Assembly (NCBI GenBank): GCA_032622095.1
Contig: CP136064.1
Location: 868,001 to 932,000, forward strand
From: Siphonodentalium dalli
Lineage: Eukaryota > Mollusca > Scaphopoda > Gadilida > Siphonodentaliidae
Direction of reading: 5' to 3'
DNA length: 64,000 nucleotides
Shown: in pieces, positions 27,611-41,636 of the stretch
How positions within the stretch are numbered: position 1 is the stretch's first letter
Layout: the number at the start of each line of letters is the position of its first letter
The notes under the pieces: model-generated
Database searches by the model: none
Told to the model about the DNA's origin: nothing
What the model saw: only the letters and a program-made list of their open reading frames with translations
Translations under genes and position numbers: made by a program

Positions 27611-30600
27611 GAGTACTGTTGGATATTTTCAATTTGGCGCATGTTTTTCCCTACCGCGCCATGTCAAATCTGGCCATATCCGAATCGGGTTGTCATTTAC
27701 AATGACTACAGAAAATAAATATCTTCATGGTGGAATGCAAATGTATGTTTAAAGGAACAGATGTATCTCAACTTAAAGGGACATAAGTAACACAGTCACC
27801 AACTTTAAGGGGTATCTGCTATAGACTGGTTCCATGGTGGAGTACGGTTGGATATTTTCAATTTGGCGCATGTTTCTCCATACCGCGCCATGTCAAATCT
27901 GGCCATATCCGAATCGGGTTGTCATTTACAATGACTGCAGAAAATAAATATCTTCATGTTGGAATGCAAATGTATGTTTAAAGGAACAGATGTATCTCAA
28001 CTTAAAGGGACATAAGTAACACAGTCACCAACTTAAAGAGGTGTCTGATTTAGACTGGTTCCATGGTGGAGTACGGTTGGATATTTTCTATTTGGCGCAT
28101 GTTTCTCCATACCGCGCCATGTCAAATCTGGCCATATCCGAATCGGGTTGTCATTTACAATGACTACAGAAAATAAATATCTTCATGTTGGAATGCAAAT
28201 GTATGTTTAAAGGAACACATGTATCTCAACTTAAAGGGACATAAGTAACACAGTCACCAACTTTAAGGGGTATCTGCTATAGACTGGTTCCATGGTGGAG
28301 TACGGTTGGATATTTTCAATTTGGCGCATGTTTTTCCATACCGCGCCATGTCAAATCTGGCCATATCCGAATCGGGTTGTCATTTACAATGACTACAGAA
28401 AATAAATATCTTCATGTTGGAAAGCAAATGTATGTTTAAAGGAACAGATGTAACTCAACTTAAAGGGACATAAGTAACACAGTCACCAACTTAAAGGGGT
28501 ATCTGCTATAGACTGGTTCCATGGTGGAGTACGGTTGGATATTTTCAATTTGGCGCATGTTTCTCCATACCGCGCCATGTCAAATCTGGCCATATCCGAA
28601 TCGGGTTGTTATTTACAATGACTGCAGAAAATAAATATCTTCATGTTGGAATGCAAATGTATGTTTAAAGGAACAGATGTATCTCAACTTAAAGGGACAT
28701 AAGTAACACAGTCACCAACTTAAAGAGGTGTCTGATTTAGACAGGTTCCATGGTGGAGTACGGTTGGATATTTTCTATTTGGCGCATGTTTCTCCATACC
28801 GCGCCATGTCAAATCTGGCCATATCCGAATCGGGTTGTCATTTACAATGACTACAGAAAATAAATATCTTCATGTTGGAATGCAAATGTATGTTTAAAGG
28901 AACACATGTATCTCAACTTAAAGGGACATAAGTAACACAGTCACCAACTTTAAGGGGTATCTGCTATAGACTGGTTCCATGGTGGAGTACGGTTGGATAT
29001 TTTCAATTTGGCGCATGTTTTTCCATACCGCGCCATGTCAAATCTGGCCATATCCGAATCGGGTTGTCATTTACAATGACTACAGAAAATAAATATCTTC
29101 ATGTTGGAAAGCAAATGTATGTTTAAAGGAACAGATGTAACTCAACTTAAAGGGACATAAGTAACACAGTCACCAACTTAAAGGGGTATCTGCTATAGAC
29201 TGGTTCCATGGTGGAGTACGGTTGGATATTTTCTATTTGGCGCATGTTTCTCCATACCGCGCCATGTCAAATCTGGCCATATCCGAATCGGGTTGTCATT
29301 TACAATGACTACAGAAAATAAATATCTTCATGTTGGAATGCAAATGTATGTTTAAAGAAACAGATGTATCTCAACTTAAAGGGACATAAGTAACACAGTC
29401 ACCAACTTTAAGGGGTATCTGCTATAGACTGGTTCCATGGTGGAGTACTGTTGGATATTTTCAATTTGGCGCATGTTTCTCCCTACCGCGCCATGTCAAA
29501 TCTGGCCATATCCGAATCGGGTTGTCATTTACAATGACTACAGAAAATAAATATCTTCATGGTGGAATGCAAATGTATGTTTAAAGGAACAGATGTATCT
29601 CAACTTAAAGGGACATAAGTAACACAGTCACCAACTTTAAGGGGTATCTGCTATAGACTGGTTCCATGGTGGAGTACGGTTGGATATTTTCAATTTGGCG
29701 CATGTTTCTCCATACCGCGCCATGTCAAATCTGGCCATATCCGAATCGGGTTGTCATTTACAATGACTGCAGAAAATAAATATCTTCATGTTGGAATGCA
29801 AATGTATGTTTAAAGGAACAGATGTATCTCAACTTAAAGGGACATAAGTAACACAGTCACCAACTTAAAGAGGTGTCTGATTTAGACTGGTTCCATGGTG
29901 GAGTACGGTTGGATATTTTCTATTTGGCGCATGTTTCTCCATACCGCGCCATGTCAAATCTGGCCATATCCGAATCGGGTTGTCATTTACAATGACTACA
30001 GAAAATAAATATCTTCATGTTGGAATGCAAATGTATGTTTAAAGGAACAGATGTATCTCAACTTAAAGGGACATAAGTAACACAGTCACCAACTGTAAGG
30101 GGTATCTGCTATAGACTGGTTCCATGGTGGAGTACGGTTGGATATTTTCAATTTGGCGCTTGTTTCTCCATACCGCGCCATGTCAAATCTGGCCATATCC
30201 GAATCGGGTTGTCATTTACAATGACTGCAGAAAATATATATCTTCATGGTGGAATGCAAATGTATGTTTAAAGGAACAGATGTATCTCAACTTAAAGGGA
30301 CATAAGTAACACAGTCACCAACTTAAAGGGGTATCTGCTATAGACTGGTTCCATGGTGGAGTACGGTTGGATATTTTCAATTTGGCGCATGTTTCTCCCT
30401 ACCGCGCCATGTCAAATCTGGCCATATCCGAATCGGGTTGTCATTTACAATGACTACAGAAAATAAATATCTTCATGTTGGAATGCAAATGTATGTTTAA
30501 AGGAACAGATGTATCTCAACTTAAAGGGACATAAGTAACACAGTCACCAACTTTAAGGGGTATCTGCTATAGACTGGTTCCATGGTGGAGTACGGTTGGA

Positions 30601-31732
30601 TATTTTCAATTTGGCGCTTGTTTCTCCATACCGCGCCATGTCAAATCTGGCCATATCCGAATCGGGTTGTCATTTACAATGACTGCAGAAAATATATATC
30701 TTCATGTTGGAATGCAAATGTATGTTTAAAGGAACAGATGTATCTCAACTTAAAGGGACATAAGTAACACAGTCACCAACTTTAAGGGGTATCTGCTATA
30801 GACTGGTTCCATGGTGGAGTACGGTTGGATATTTTCTATTTGGCGCATGTTTCTCCATACCGCGCCATGTCAAATCTGGCCATATCCGAATCGGGTTGTC
30901 ATTTACAATGACTGCAGAAAATATATATCTTCATGTTGGAATGCAAATGTATGTTTAAAGGAACAGATGTATCTCAACTTAAAGGGACATAAGTAACACA
31001 GTCACCAACTTTAAGGGGTATCTGCTATAGACTGGTTCCATGGTGGAGTACGGTTGGATATTTTCAATTTGGCGCATGTTTCTCCCTACCGCGCCATGTC
31101 AGATCTGGCCATATCCGAATCGGGTTGTCATTTACAATGACTGCAGAAAATAAATATCTTCATGTTGGAATGCAAATGTATGTTTAAAGGAACAGATGTA
31201 TCTCAACTTAAAGGGACATAAGTAACACAGTCACCAACTTTAAGGGGTATCTGCTATAGACTGGTTACATGGTGGAGTACGGTTGGATATTTTCAATTTT
31301 GCGCATGTTTCTCCATACCGCGCCATGTCAAATCTGGCCATATCCTAATCGGGTTGTCATTTACAATGACTGCAGCAAATAAATATCTTCATGTTAGAAT
31401 GCAAATGTATGTTTAAAGGAACAGATGTATCTCAACTTAAAGGGACATAAGTAACACAGTCACCAACTTAAAGAGGTGTCTGATTTAGACTGGTTCCATG
31501 GTGGAGTACGGTTGGATATTTTCTATTTGGCGCATGTTTCTCCATACCGCGCCATGTCAAATCTGGCCATATCCGAATCGGGTTGTCATTTACAATGACT
31601 ACAGAAAATAAATATCTTCATGTTGGAATGCAAATGTATGTTTAAAGAAACAGATGTATCTCAACTTAAAGGGACATAAGTAACACAGTCACCAACTTTA
31701 AGGGGTATCTGCTATAGACTGGTTCCATGGTG
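27611..31732 (+). repeat. 8- and 10-monomer HOR blocks
   Basis: The diagnostic GAGTACTGTTGG monomer occurs at 27611, 29443 and 31733, spaced 1,832 bp (8 monomers) and 2,290 bp (10 monomers). Together they make a 4,122-bp (18-monomer) repeat: sites at 26002, 26460, 26689 and 28739 recur at 30124, 30582, 30811 and 32861. The GCTAAGAC marker of the upstream HOR is absent, so the array has changed repeat organisation. Confidence 0.87.
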
Positions 31733-34700
31733 GAGTACTGTTGGATATTTTCAATTTGGCGCATGTTTTTCCCTACCGCGCCATGTCAAATCTGGCCATA
31801 TCCGAATCGGGTTGTCATTTACAATGACTACAGAAAATAAATATCTTCATGGTGGAATGCAAATGTATGTTTAAAGGAACAGATGTATCTCAACTTAAAG
31901 GGACATAAGTAACACAGTCACCAACTTTAAGGGGTATCTGCTATAGACTGGTTCCATGGTGGAGTACGGTTGGATATTTTCAATTTGGCGCATGTTTCTC
32001 CATACCGCGCCATGTCAAATCTGGCCATATCCGAATCGGGTTGTCATTTACAATGACTGCAGAAAATAAATATCTTCATGTTGGAATGCAAATGTATGTT
32101 TAAAGGAACAGATGTATCTCAACTTAAAGGGACATAAGTAACACAGTCACCAACTTAAAGAGGTGTCTGATTTAGACTGGTTCCATGGTGGAGTACGGTT
32201 GGATATTTTCTATTTGGCGCATGTTTCTCCATACCGCGCCATGTCAAATCTGGCCATATCCGAATCGGGTTGTCATTTACAATGACTACAGAAAATAAAT
32301 ATCTTCATGTTGGAATGCAAATGTATGTTTAAAGGAACACATGTATCTCAACTTAAAGGGACATAAGTAACACAGTCACCAACTTTAAGGGGTATCTGCT
32401 ATAGACTGGTTCCATGGTGGAGTACGGTTGGATATTTTCAATTTGGCGCATGTTTTTCCATACCGCGCCATGTCAAATCTGGCCATATCCGAATCGGGTT
32501 GTCATTTACAATGACTACAGAAAATAAATATCTTCATGTTGGAAAGCAAATGTATGTTTAAAGGAACAGATGTAACTCAACTTAAAGGGACATAAGTAAC
32601 ACAGTCACCAACTTAAAGGGGTATCTGCTATAGACTGGTTCCATGGTGGAGTACGGTTGGATATTTTCAATTTGGCGCATGTTTCTCCATACCGCGCCAT
32701 GTCAAATCTGGCCATATCCGAATCGGGTTGTTATTTACAATGACTGCAGAAAATAAATATCTTCATGTTGGAATGCAAATGTATGTTTAAAGGAACAGAT
32801 GTATCTCAACTTAAAGGGACATAAGTAACACAGTCACCAACTTAAAGAGGTGTCTGATTTAGACAGGTTCCATGGTGGAGTACGGTTGGATATTTTCTAT
32901 TTGGCGCATGTTTCTCCATACCGCGCCATGTCAAATCTGGCCATATCCGAATCGGGTTGTCATTTACAATGACTACAGAAAATAAATATCTTCATGTTGG
33001 AATGCAAATGTATGTTTAAAGGAACACATGTATCTCAACTTAAAGGGACATAAGTAACACAGTCACCAACTTTAAGGGGTATCTGCTATAGACTGGTTCC
33101 ATGGTGGAGTACGGTTGGATATTTTCAATTTGGCGCATGTTTTTCCATACCGCGCCATGTCAAATCTGGCCATATCCGAATCGGGTTGTCATTTACAATG
33201 ACTACAGAAAATAAATATCTTCATGTTGGAAAGCAAATGTATGTTTAAAGGAACAGATGTAACTCAACTTAAAGGGACATAAGTAACACAGTCACCAACT
33301 TAAAGGGGTATCTGCTATAGACTGGTTCCATGGTGGAGTACGGTTGGATATTTTCTATTTGGCGCATGTTTCTCCATACCGCGCCATGTCAAATCTGGCC
33401 ATATCCGAATCGGGTTGTCATTTACAATGACTACAGAAAATAAATATCTTCATGTTGGAATGCAAATGTATGTTTAAAGAAACAGATGTATCTCAACTTA
33501 AAGGGACATAAGTAACACAGTCACCAACTTTAAGGGGTATCTGCTATAGACTGGTTCCATGGTGGAGTACTGTTGGATATTTTCAATTTGGCGCATGTTT
33601 TTCCCTACCGCGCCATGTCAAATCTGGCCATATCCGAATCGGGTTGTCATTTACAATGACTACAGAAAATAAATATCTTCATGGTGGAATGCAAATGTAT
33701 GTTTAAAGGAACAGATGTATCTCAACTTAAAGGGACATAAGTAACACAGTCACCAACTTTAAGGGGTATCTGCTATAGACTGGTTCCATGGTGGAGTACG
33801 GTTGGATATTTTCAATTTGGCGCATGTTTCTCCATACCGCGCCATGTCAAATCTGGCCATATCCGAATCGGGTTGTCATTTACAATGACTGCAGAAAATA
33901 AATATCTTCATGTTGGAATGCAAATGTATGTTTAAAGGAACAGATGTATCTCAACTTAAAGGGACATAAGTAACACAGTCACCAACTTAAAGAGGTGTCT
34001 GATTTAGACTGGTTCCATGGTGGAGTACGGTTGGATATTTTCTATTTGGCGCATGTTTCTCCATACCGCGCCATGTCAAATCTGGCCATATCCGAATCGG
34101 GTTGTCATTTACAATGACTACAGAAAATAAATATCTTCATGTTGGAATGCAAATGTATGTTTAAAGGAACACATGTATCTCAACTTAAAGGGACATAAGT
34201 AACACAGTCACCAACTTTAAGGGGTATCTGCTATAGACTGGTTCCATGGTGGAGTACGGTTGGATATTTTCAATTTGGCGCATGTTTTTCCATACCGCGC
34301 CATGTCAAATCTGGCCATATCCGAATCGGGTTGTCATTTACAATGACTACAGAAAATAAATATCTTCATGTTGGAAAGCAAATGTATGTTTAAAGGAACA
34401 GATGTAACTCAACTTAAAGGGACATAAGTAACACAGTCACCAACTTAAAGGGGTATCTGCTATAGACTGGTTCCATGGTGGAGTACGGTTGGATATTTTC
34501 AATTTGGCGCATGTTTCTCCATACCGCGCCATGTCAAATCTGGCCATATCCGAATCGGGTTGTTATTTACAATGACTGCAGAAAATAAATATCTTCATGT
34601 TGGAATGCAAATGTATGTTTAAAGGAACAGATGTATCTCAACTTAAAGGGACATAAGTAACACAGTCACCAACTTAAAGAGGTGTCTGATTTAGACAGGT

Positions 34701-36990
34701 TCCATGGTGGAGTACGGTTGGATATTTTCTATTTGGCGCATGTTTCTCCATACCGCGCCATGTCAAATCTGGCCATATCCGAATCGGGTTGTCATTTACA
34801 ATGACTACAGAAAATAAATATCTTCATGTTGGAATGCAAATGTATGTTTAAAGGAACACATGTATCTCAACTTAAAGGGACATAAGTAACACAGTCACCA
34901 ACTTTAAGGGGTATCTGCTATAGACTGGTTCCATGGTGGAGTACGGTTGGATATTTTCAATTTGGCGCATGTTTTTCCATACCGCGCCATGTCAAATCTG
35001 GCCATATCCGAATCGGGTTGTCATTTACAATGACTACAGAAAATAAATATCTTCATGTTGGAAAGCAAATGTATGTTTAAAGGAACAGATGTAACTCAAC
35101 TTAAAGGGACATAAGTAACACAGTCACCAACTTAAAGGGGTATCTGCTATAGACTGGTTCCATGGTGGAGTACGGTTGGATATTTTCTATTTGGCGCATG
35201 TTTCTCCATACCGCGCCATGTCAAATCTGGCCATATCCGAATCGGGTTGTCATTTACAATGACTACAGAAAATAAATATCTTCATGTTGGAATGCAAATG
35301 TATGTTTAAAGAAACAGATGTATCTCAACTTAAAGGGACATAAGTAACACAGTCACCAACTTTAAGGGGTATCTGCTATAGACTGGTTCCATGGTGGAGT
35401 ACTGTTGGATATTTTCAATTTGGCGCATGTTTCTCCCTACCGCGCCATGTCAAATCTGGCCATATCCGAATCGGGTTGTCATTTACAATGACTACAGAAA
35501 ATAAATATCTTCATGGTGGAATGCAAATGTATGTTTAAAGGAACAGATGTATCTCAACTTAAAGGGACATAAGTAACACAGTCACCAACTTTAAGGGGTA
35601 TCTGCTATAGACTGGTTCCATGGTGGAGTACGGTTGGATATTTTCAATTTGGCGCATGTTTCTCCATACCGCGCCATGTCAAATCTGGCCATATCCGAAT
35701 CGGGTTGTCATTTACAATGACTGCAGAAAATAAATATCTTCATGTTGGAATGCAAATGTATGTTTAAAGGAACAGATGTATCTCAACTTAAAGGGACATA
35801 AGTAACACAGTCACCAACTTAAAGAGGTGTCTGATTTAGACTGGTTCCATGGTGGAGTACGGTTGGATATTTTCTATTTGGCGCATGTTTCTCCATACCG
35901 CGCCATGTCAAATCTGGCCATATCCGAATCGGGTTGTCATTTACAATGACTACAGAAAATAAATATCTTCATGTTGGAATGCAAATGTATGTTTAAAGGA
36001 ACACATGTATCTCAACTTAAAGGGACATAAGTAACACAGTCACCAACTTTAAGGGGTATCTGCTATAGACTGGTTCCATGGTGGAGTACGGTTGGATATT
36101 TTCAATTTGGCGCATGTTTTTCCATACCGCGCCATGTCAAATCTGGCCATATCCGAATCGGGTTGTCATTTACAATGACTACAGAAAATAAATATCTTCA
36201 TGTTGGAAAGCAAATGTATGTTTAAAGGAACAGATGTAACTCAACTTAAAGGGACATAAGTAACACAGTCACCAACTTAAAGGGGTATCTGCTATAGACT
36301 GGTTCCATGGTGGAGTACGGTTGGATATTTTCAATTTGGCGCATGTTTCTCCATACCGCGCCATGTCAAATCTGGCCATATCCGAATCGGGTTGTTATTT
36401 ACAATGACTGCAGAAAATAAATATCTTCATGTTGGAATGCAAATGTATGTTTAAAGGAACAGATGTATCTCAACTTAAAGGGACATAAGTAACACAGTCA
36501 CCAACTTAAAGAGGTGTCTGATTTAGACAGGTTCCATGGTGGAGTACGGTTGGATATTTTCTATTTGGCGCATGTTTCTCCATACCGCGCCATGTCAAAT
36601 CTGGCCATATCCGAATCGGGTTGTCATTTACAATGACTACAGAAAATAAATATCTTCATGTTGGAATGCAAATGTATGTTTAAAGGAACACATGTATCTC
36701 AACTTAAAGGGACATAAGTAACACAGTCACCAACTTTAAGGGGTATCTGCTATAGACTGGTTCCATGGTGGAGTACGGTTGGATATTTTCAATTTGGCGC
36801 ATGTTTTTCCATACCGCGCCATGTCAAATCTGGCCATATCCGAATCGGGTTGTCATTTACAATGACTACAGAAAATAAATATCTTCATGTTGGAAAGCAA
36901 ATGTATGTTTAAAGGAACAGATGTAACTCAACTTAAAGGGACATAAGTAACACAGTCACCAACTTAAAGGGGTATCTGCTATAGACTGGT
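31733..36990 (+). repeat. 1,832-bp HOR block (8 monomers, nearly three copies)
   Basis: GAGTACTGTTGG lies at 31733, 33565 and 35397 and the GATTTAGACAGG variant at 32861, 34693 and 36525, all 1,832 bp apart. Nearly all monomers in this block are of the AAAATAAAT type, so the incidental 61-codon frame is missing throughout. The third copy runs out near 37.0 kb, where the site corresponding to GAGTACTG (37229) reads GAGTACAG and AAAATATAT monomers return. Confidence 0.88.
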
Positions 36991-36993
36991 TCC

Positions 36994-39900
36994 ATGGTGG
37001 AGTACGGTTGGATATTTTCAATTTGGCGCATGTTTCTCCATACCGCGCCATGTCAAATCTGGCCATATCCGAATCGGGTTGTTATTTACAATGACTGCAG
37101 AAAATATATATCTTCATGGTGGAATGCAAATGTATGTTTAAAGGAACAGATGTATCTCAACTTAAAGGGACATAAGTAACACAGTCACCAACTTAAAGGG
37201 GTATCTGCTATAGACTGGTTCCATGGTGGAGTACAGTTGGATATTTTCAATTTGGCGCATGTTTCTCCCTACCGCGCCATGTCAAATCTGGCCATATCCG
37301 AATCGGGTTGTCATTTACAATGACTACAGAAAATAAATATCTTCATGTTGGAATGCAAATGTATGTTTAAAGGAACAGATGTATCTCAACTTAAAGGGAC
37401 ATAAGTAACACAGTCACCAACTGTAAGGGGTATCTGCTATAGACTGGTTCCATGGTGGAGTACGGTTGGATATTTTCAATTTGGCGCTTGTTTCTCCATA
37501 CCGCGCCATGTCAAATCTGGCCATATCCGAATCGGGTTGTCATTTACAATGACTGCAGAAAATATATATCTTCATGGTGGAATGCAAATGTATGTTTAAA
37601 GGAACAGATGTATCTCAACTTAAAGGGACATAAGTAACACAGTCACCAACTTAAAGGGGTATCTTCTATAGACTGGTTCCATGGTGGAGTACGGTTGGAT
37701 ATTTTCAATTTGGCGCATGTTTCTCCCTACCGCGCCATGTCAAATCTGGCCATATCCGAATCGGGTTGTCATTTACAATGACTACAGAAAATAAATATCT
37801 TCATGTTGGAATGCAAATGTATGTTTAAAGGAACAGATGTATCTCAACTTAAAGGGACATAAGTAACACAGTCACCAACTTTAAGGGGTATCTGCTATAG
37901 ACTGGTTCCATGGTGGAGTACGGTTGGATATTTTCAATTTGGCGCTTGTTTCTCCATACCGCGCCATGTCAAATCTGGCCATATCCGAATCGGGTTGTCA
38001 TTTACAATGACTGCAGAAAATATATATCTTCATGTTGGAATGCAAATGTATGTTTAAAGGAACAGATGTATCTCAACTTAAAGGGACATAAGTAACACAG
38101 TCACCAACTTTAAGGGGTATCTGCTATAGACTGGTTCCATGGTGGAGTACGGTTGGATATTTTCTATTTGGCGCATGTTTCTCCATACCACGCCATGTCA
38201 AATCTGGCCATATCCGAATCGGGTTGTCATTTACAATGACTGCAGAAAATATATATCTTCATGTTGGAATGCAAATGTATGTTTAAAGGAACAGATGTAT
38301 CTCAACTTAAAGGGACATAAGTAACACAGTCACCAACTTTAAGGGGTATCTGCTATAGACTGGTTCCATGGTGGAGTACGGTTGGATATTTTCAATTTTG
38401 CGCATGTTTTTCCATACCGCGCCATGTCAAATCTGGCCATATCCGAATCGGGTTGTCATTTACAATGACTACAGAAAATAAATATCTTCATGTTGGAAAG
38501 CAAATGTATGTTTAAAGGAACAGATGTAACTCAACTTAAAGGGACATAAGTAACACAGTCACCAACTTAAAGGGGTATCTGCTATAGACTGGTTCCATGG
38601 TGGAGTACGGTTGGATATTTTCAATTTGGCGCATGTTTCTCCATACCGCGCCATGTCAAATCTGGCCATATCCGAATCGGGTTGTTATTTACAATGACTG
38701 CAGAAAATATATATCTTCATGGTGGAATGCAAATGTATGTTTAAAGGAACAGATGTATCTCAACTTAAAGGGACATAAGTAACACAGTCACCAACTTAAA
38801 GGGGTATCTGCTATAGACTGGTTCCATGGTGGAGTACGGTTGGATATTTTCAATTTGGCGCATGTTTCTCCCTACCGCGCCATGTCAAATCTGGCCATAT
38901 CCGAATCGGGTTGTCATTTACAATGACTACAGAAAATAAATATCTTCATGTTGGAATGCAAATGTATGTTTAAAGGAACAGATGTATCTCAACTTAAAGG
39001 GACATAAGTAACACAGTCACCAACTGTAAGTGGTATCTGCTATAGACTGGTTCCATGGTGGAGTACGGTTGGATATTTTCAATTTGGCGCTTGTTTCTCC
39101 ATACCGCGCCATGTCAAATCTGGCCATATCCGAATCGGGTTGTCATTTACAATGACTGCAGAAAATATATATCTTCATGGTGGAATGCAAATGTATGTTT
39201 AAAGGAACAGATGTATCTCAACTTAAAGGGACATAAGTAACACAGTCACCAACTTAAAGGGGTATCTGCTATAGACTGGTTCCATGGTGGAGTACGGTTG
39301 GATATTTTCAATTTGGCGCATGTTTCTCCCTACCGCGCCATGTCAAATCTGGCCATATCCGAATCGGGTTGTCATTTACAATGACTACAGAAAATAAATA
39401 TCTTCATGTTGGAATGCAAATGTATGTTTAAAGGAACAGATGTATCTCAACTTAAAGGGACATAAGTAACACAGTCACCAACTTTAAGGGGTATCTGCTA
39501 TAGACTGGTTCCATGGTGGAGTACGGTTGGATATTTTCAATTTGGCGCTTGTTTCTCCATACCGCGCCATGTCAAATCTGGCCATATCCGAATCGGGTTG
39601 TCATTTACAATGACTGCAGAAAATATATATCTTCATGTTGGAATGCAAATGTATGTTTAAAGGAACAGATGTATCTCAACTTAAAGGGACATAAGTAACA
39701 CAGTCACCAACTTTAAGGGGTATCTGCTATAGACTGGTTCCATGGTGGAGTACGGTTGGATATTTTCAATTTGGCGCATGTTTCTCCATACCGCGCCATG
39801 TCAAATCTGGCCATATCCGAATCGGGTTGTCATTTACAATGACTGCAGAAAATAAATATCTTCATGTTGGAATGCAAATGTATGTTTAAAGGAACAGATG

Positions 39901-40878
39901 TATCTCAACTTAAAGGGACATAAGTAACACAGTCACCAACTTAAAGAGGTGTCTGATTTAGACAGGTTCCATGGTGGAGTACGGTTGGATATTTTCTATT
40001 TGGCGCATGTTTCTCCATACCGCGCCATGTCAAATCTGGCCATATCCGAATCGGGTTGTCATTTACAATGACTACAGAAAATAAATATCTTCATGTTGGA
40101 ATGCAAATGTATGTTTAAAGGAACACATGTATCTCAACTTAAAGGGACATAAGTAACACAGTCACCAACTTTAAGGGGTATCTGCTATAGACTGGTTCCA
40201 TGGTGGAGTACGGTTGGATATTTTCAATTTGGCGCATGTTTTTCCATACCGCGCCATGTCAAATCTGGCCATATCCGAATCGGGTTGTCATTTACAATGA
40301 CTACAGAAAATAAATATCTTCATGTTGGAAAGCAAATGTATGTTTAAAGGAACAGATGTAACTCAACTTAAAGGGACATAAGTAACACAGTCACCAACTT
40401 AAAGGGGTATCTGCTATAGACTGGTTCCATGGTGGAGTACGGTTGGATATTTTCAATTTGGCGCATGTTTCTCCATACCGCGCCATGTCAAATCTGGCCA
40501 TATCCGAATCGGGTTGTTATTTACAATGACTGCAGAAAATATATATCTTCATGGTGGAATGCAAATGTATGTTTAAAGGAACAGATGTATCTCAACTTAA
40601 AGGGACATAAGTAACACAGTCACCAACTTAAAGGGGTATCTGCTATAGACTGGTTCCATGGTGGAGTACGGTTGGATATTTTCAATTTGGCGCATGTTTC
40701 TCCCTACCGCGCCATGTCAAATCTGGCCATATCCGAATCGGGTTGTCATTTACAATGACTACAGAAAATAAATATCTTCATGTTGGAATGCAAATGTATG
40801 TTTAAAGGAACAGATGTATCTCAACTTAAAGGGACATAAGTAACACAGTCACCAACTGTAAGGGGTATCTGCTATAGA
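36994..40878 (+). repeat. Mixed HOR segment abutting the transposon
   Basis: Monomers here resemble the variants of the 20-monomer HOR (GGCGCTTG next to CTGTAAGG, TCAGATCTGG-type neighbours) joined to blocks of the 8-monomer type. GGCGCTTG monomers at 37910 and 39513 are 1,603 bp (7 monomers) apart, and GATTTAGACAGG recurs at 39960. The last monomer is cut after its 221st base by the inserted element. It carries CTGTAAGG, whose expected next neighbour, a GGCGCTTG monomer, is found on the other side of the element. Confidence 0.82.
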
Positions 40879-41490
40879 TGCTCGAGAAAGGTCTCATATC
40901 TTTCTCAGGGTTTATAAACCATCAAGAGTAGCAACAAAGTCAGCACAAATCACGTTTATTTAGAGCCCCCCCCTTTGTTTCTGGACGTGATGGTCCTATC
41001 AGCTAACTTCTAGCACAAGTCTCATTACCGTAGTTCAAACGAATGAAGAAACTATAATCACCATTAACATATTTCACCGGCATTATCAAAAACCATGCTG
41101 GCATGTTATTGTTTACATTCGTCAAGTCTCGCAGACCACGTTAATCTCGTCGTAAACGAGAACTCCGTATAAGCACAATAATCATACCAAATTAATTTGA
41201 ACCTATGCCAACGAGACTAGCTATTTTCTCCGTAGTTTCTCCCGCTTTTGGCATTCCTTTGTTCTTGGAATAAACCAATGAGAATGTCTGACAATTCCAA
41301 GAATATAATTTTGTCCAATAGAAATAATTAGAAATCTACTACCTCGGAAAAACTATTGAAGTTCCGGAGTAAACATTTCACTTCGATGAAATAGCTTCTC
41401 GAAAACAATAGCATTCAATATTATTATCGCAATTCAAACAACTTACGCTAATACAAGCAAATTATTACGCTTTAAAAAATATTTGTATTA
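40879..41490 (+). repeat. Split direct repeat A1 (left terminus)
   Basis: This 612-bp left end of the element is repeated at 46885-47496. By eye the two copies differ only at 41041 (G) versus 47047 (C). It begins TGCTCGAGAAAGG and ends AAATATTTGTATTA. The first 30 bases hold GAGAAAG and CTTTCTC as a 7-bp inverted pair with a 9-base spacer. It probably contains the promoter and 5' leader of the element RNA; no clear promoter motif can be assigned. Confidence 0.93.
40911..40924 (+). repeat. Subterminal inverted repeat, left arm
   Basis: TTTATAAACCATCA, starting 33 bases inside the left end, is the exact reverse complement of the last 14 bases of the element (49316-49329). It includes the palindrome GGTTTATAAACC. 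It is a candidate binding arm for the tyrosine recombinase. Confidence 0.8.
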
Positions 41491-41636
41491 TTCTAGCGGA
41501 CAATAGGTTTATTCTCGCGGCTGTGAGCATATTCTGCTGTTCGTATTCATTCGTTTTTTAACTGATTTGCGCAGTGTTTCTCAAAAAATTGGCAAAGAGT
41601 GAAAGACAGGGACAAAGTGAAAGTGTCAACACTGAA
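41491..41636 (+). other. Unique leader between A1 and gag
   Basis: 146 bp not present in A2. It holds no ATG in the gag frame. The gag frame is open from 41574 (GTG), but the first in-frame ATG is at 41637, which is the expected eukaryotic start. Confidence 0.6.

Larger units (their letters stand above)
1..40878 (+). repeat. 229-bp satellite array, left arm (about 178.5 monomers)
   Basis: Head-to-tail tandem repeat with a 229-bp monomer, all copies in the same orientation. Diagnostic words such as CCATGGTGGAGTAC, ACCGCGCCATGT and AAAGGGACATAAGTAACAC recur every 229 bp, with single-base shifts at a few indel monomers. Monomers differ at a limited set of positions: AAAATAAAT or AAAATATAT; TGACTGCAG or TGACTACAG; GGCGCATG, GGCGCTTG or GGAGCATG; CTTTAAGG, CTTAAAGG or CTGTAAGG; GCTATAGAC or GATTTAGAC. 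Combinations of these variants recur in order and define higher-order repeats. No gene is embedded in this arm. The size and homogeneity fit pericentromeric or other heterochromatic satellite; the chromosomal position itself is inferred. Confidence 0.98.

Noticed and set aside
1-40878. CRISPR-like array of direct repeats
   Set aside because: The repeats are 229 bp with no unique spacers and no cas genes; it is a eukaryotic satellite.
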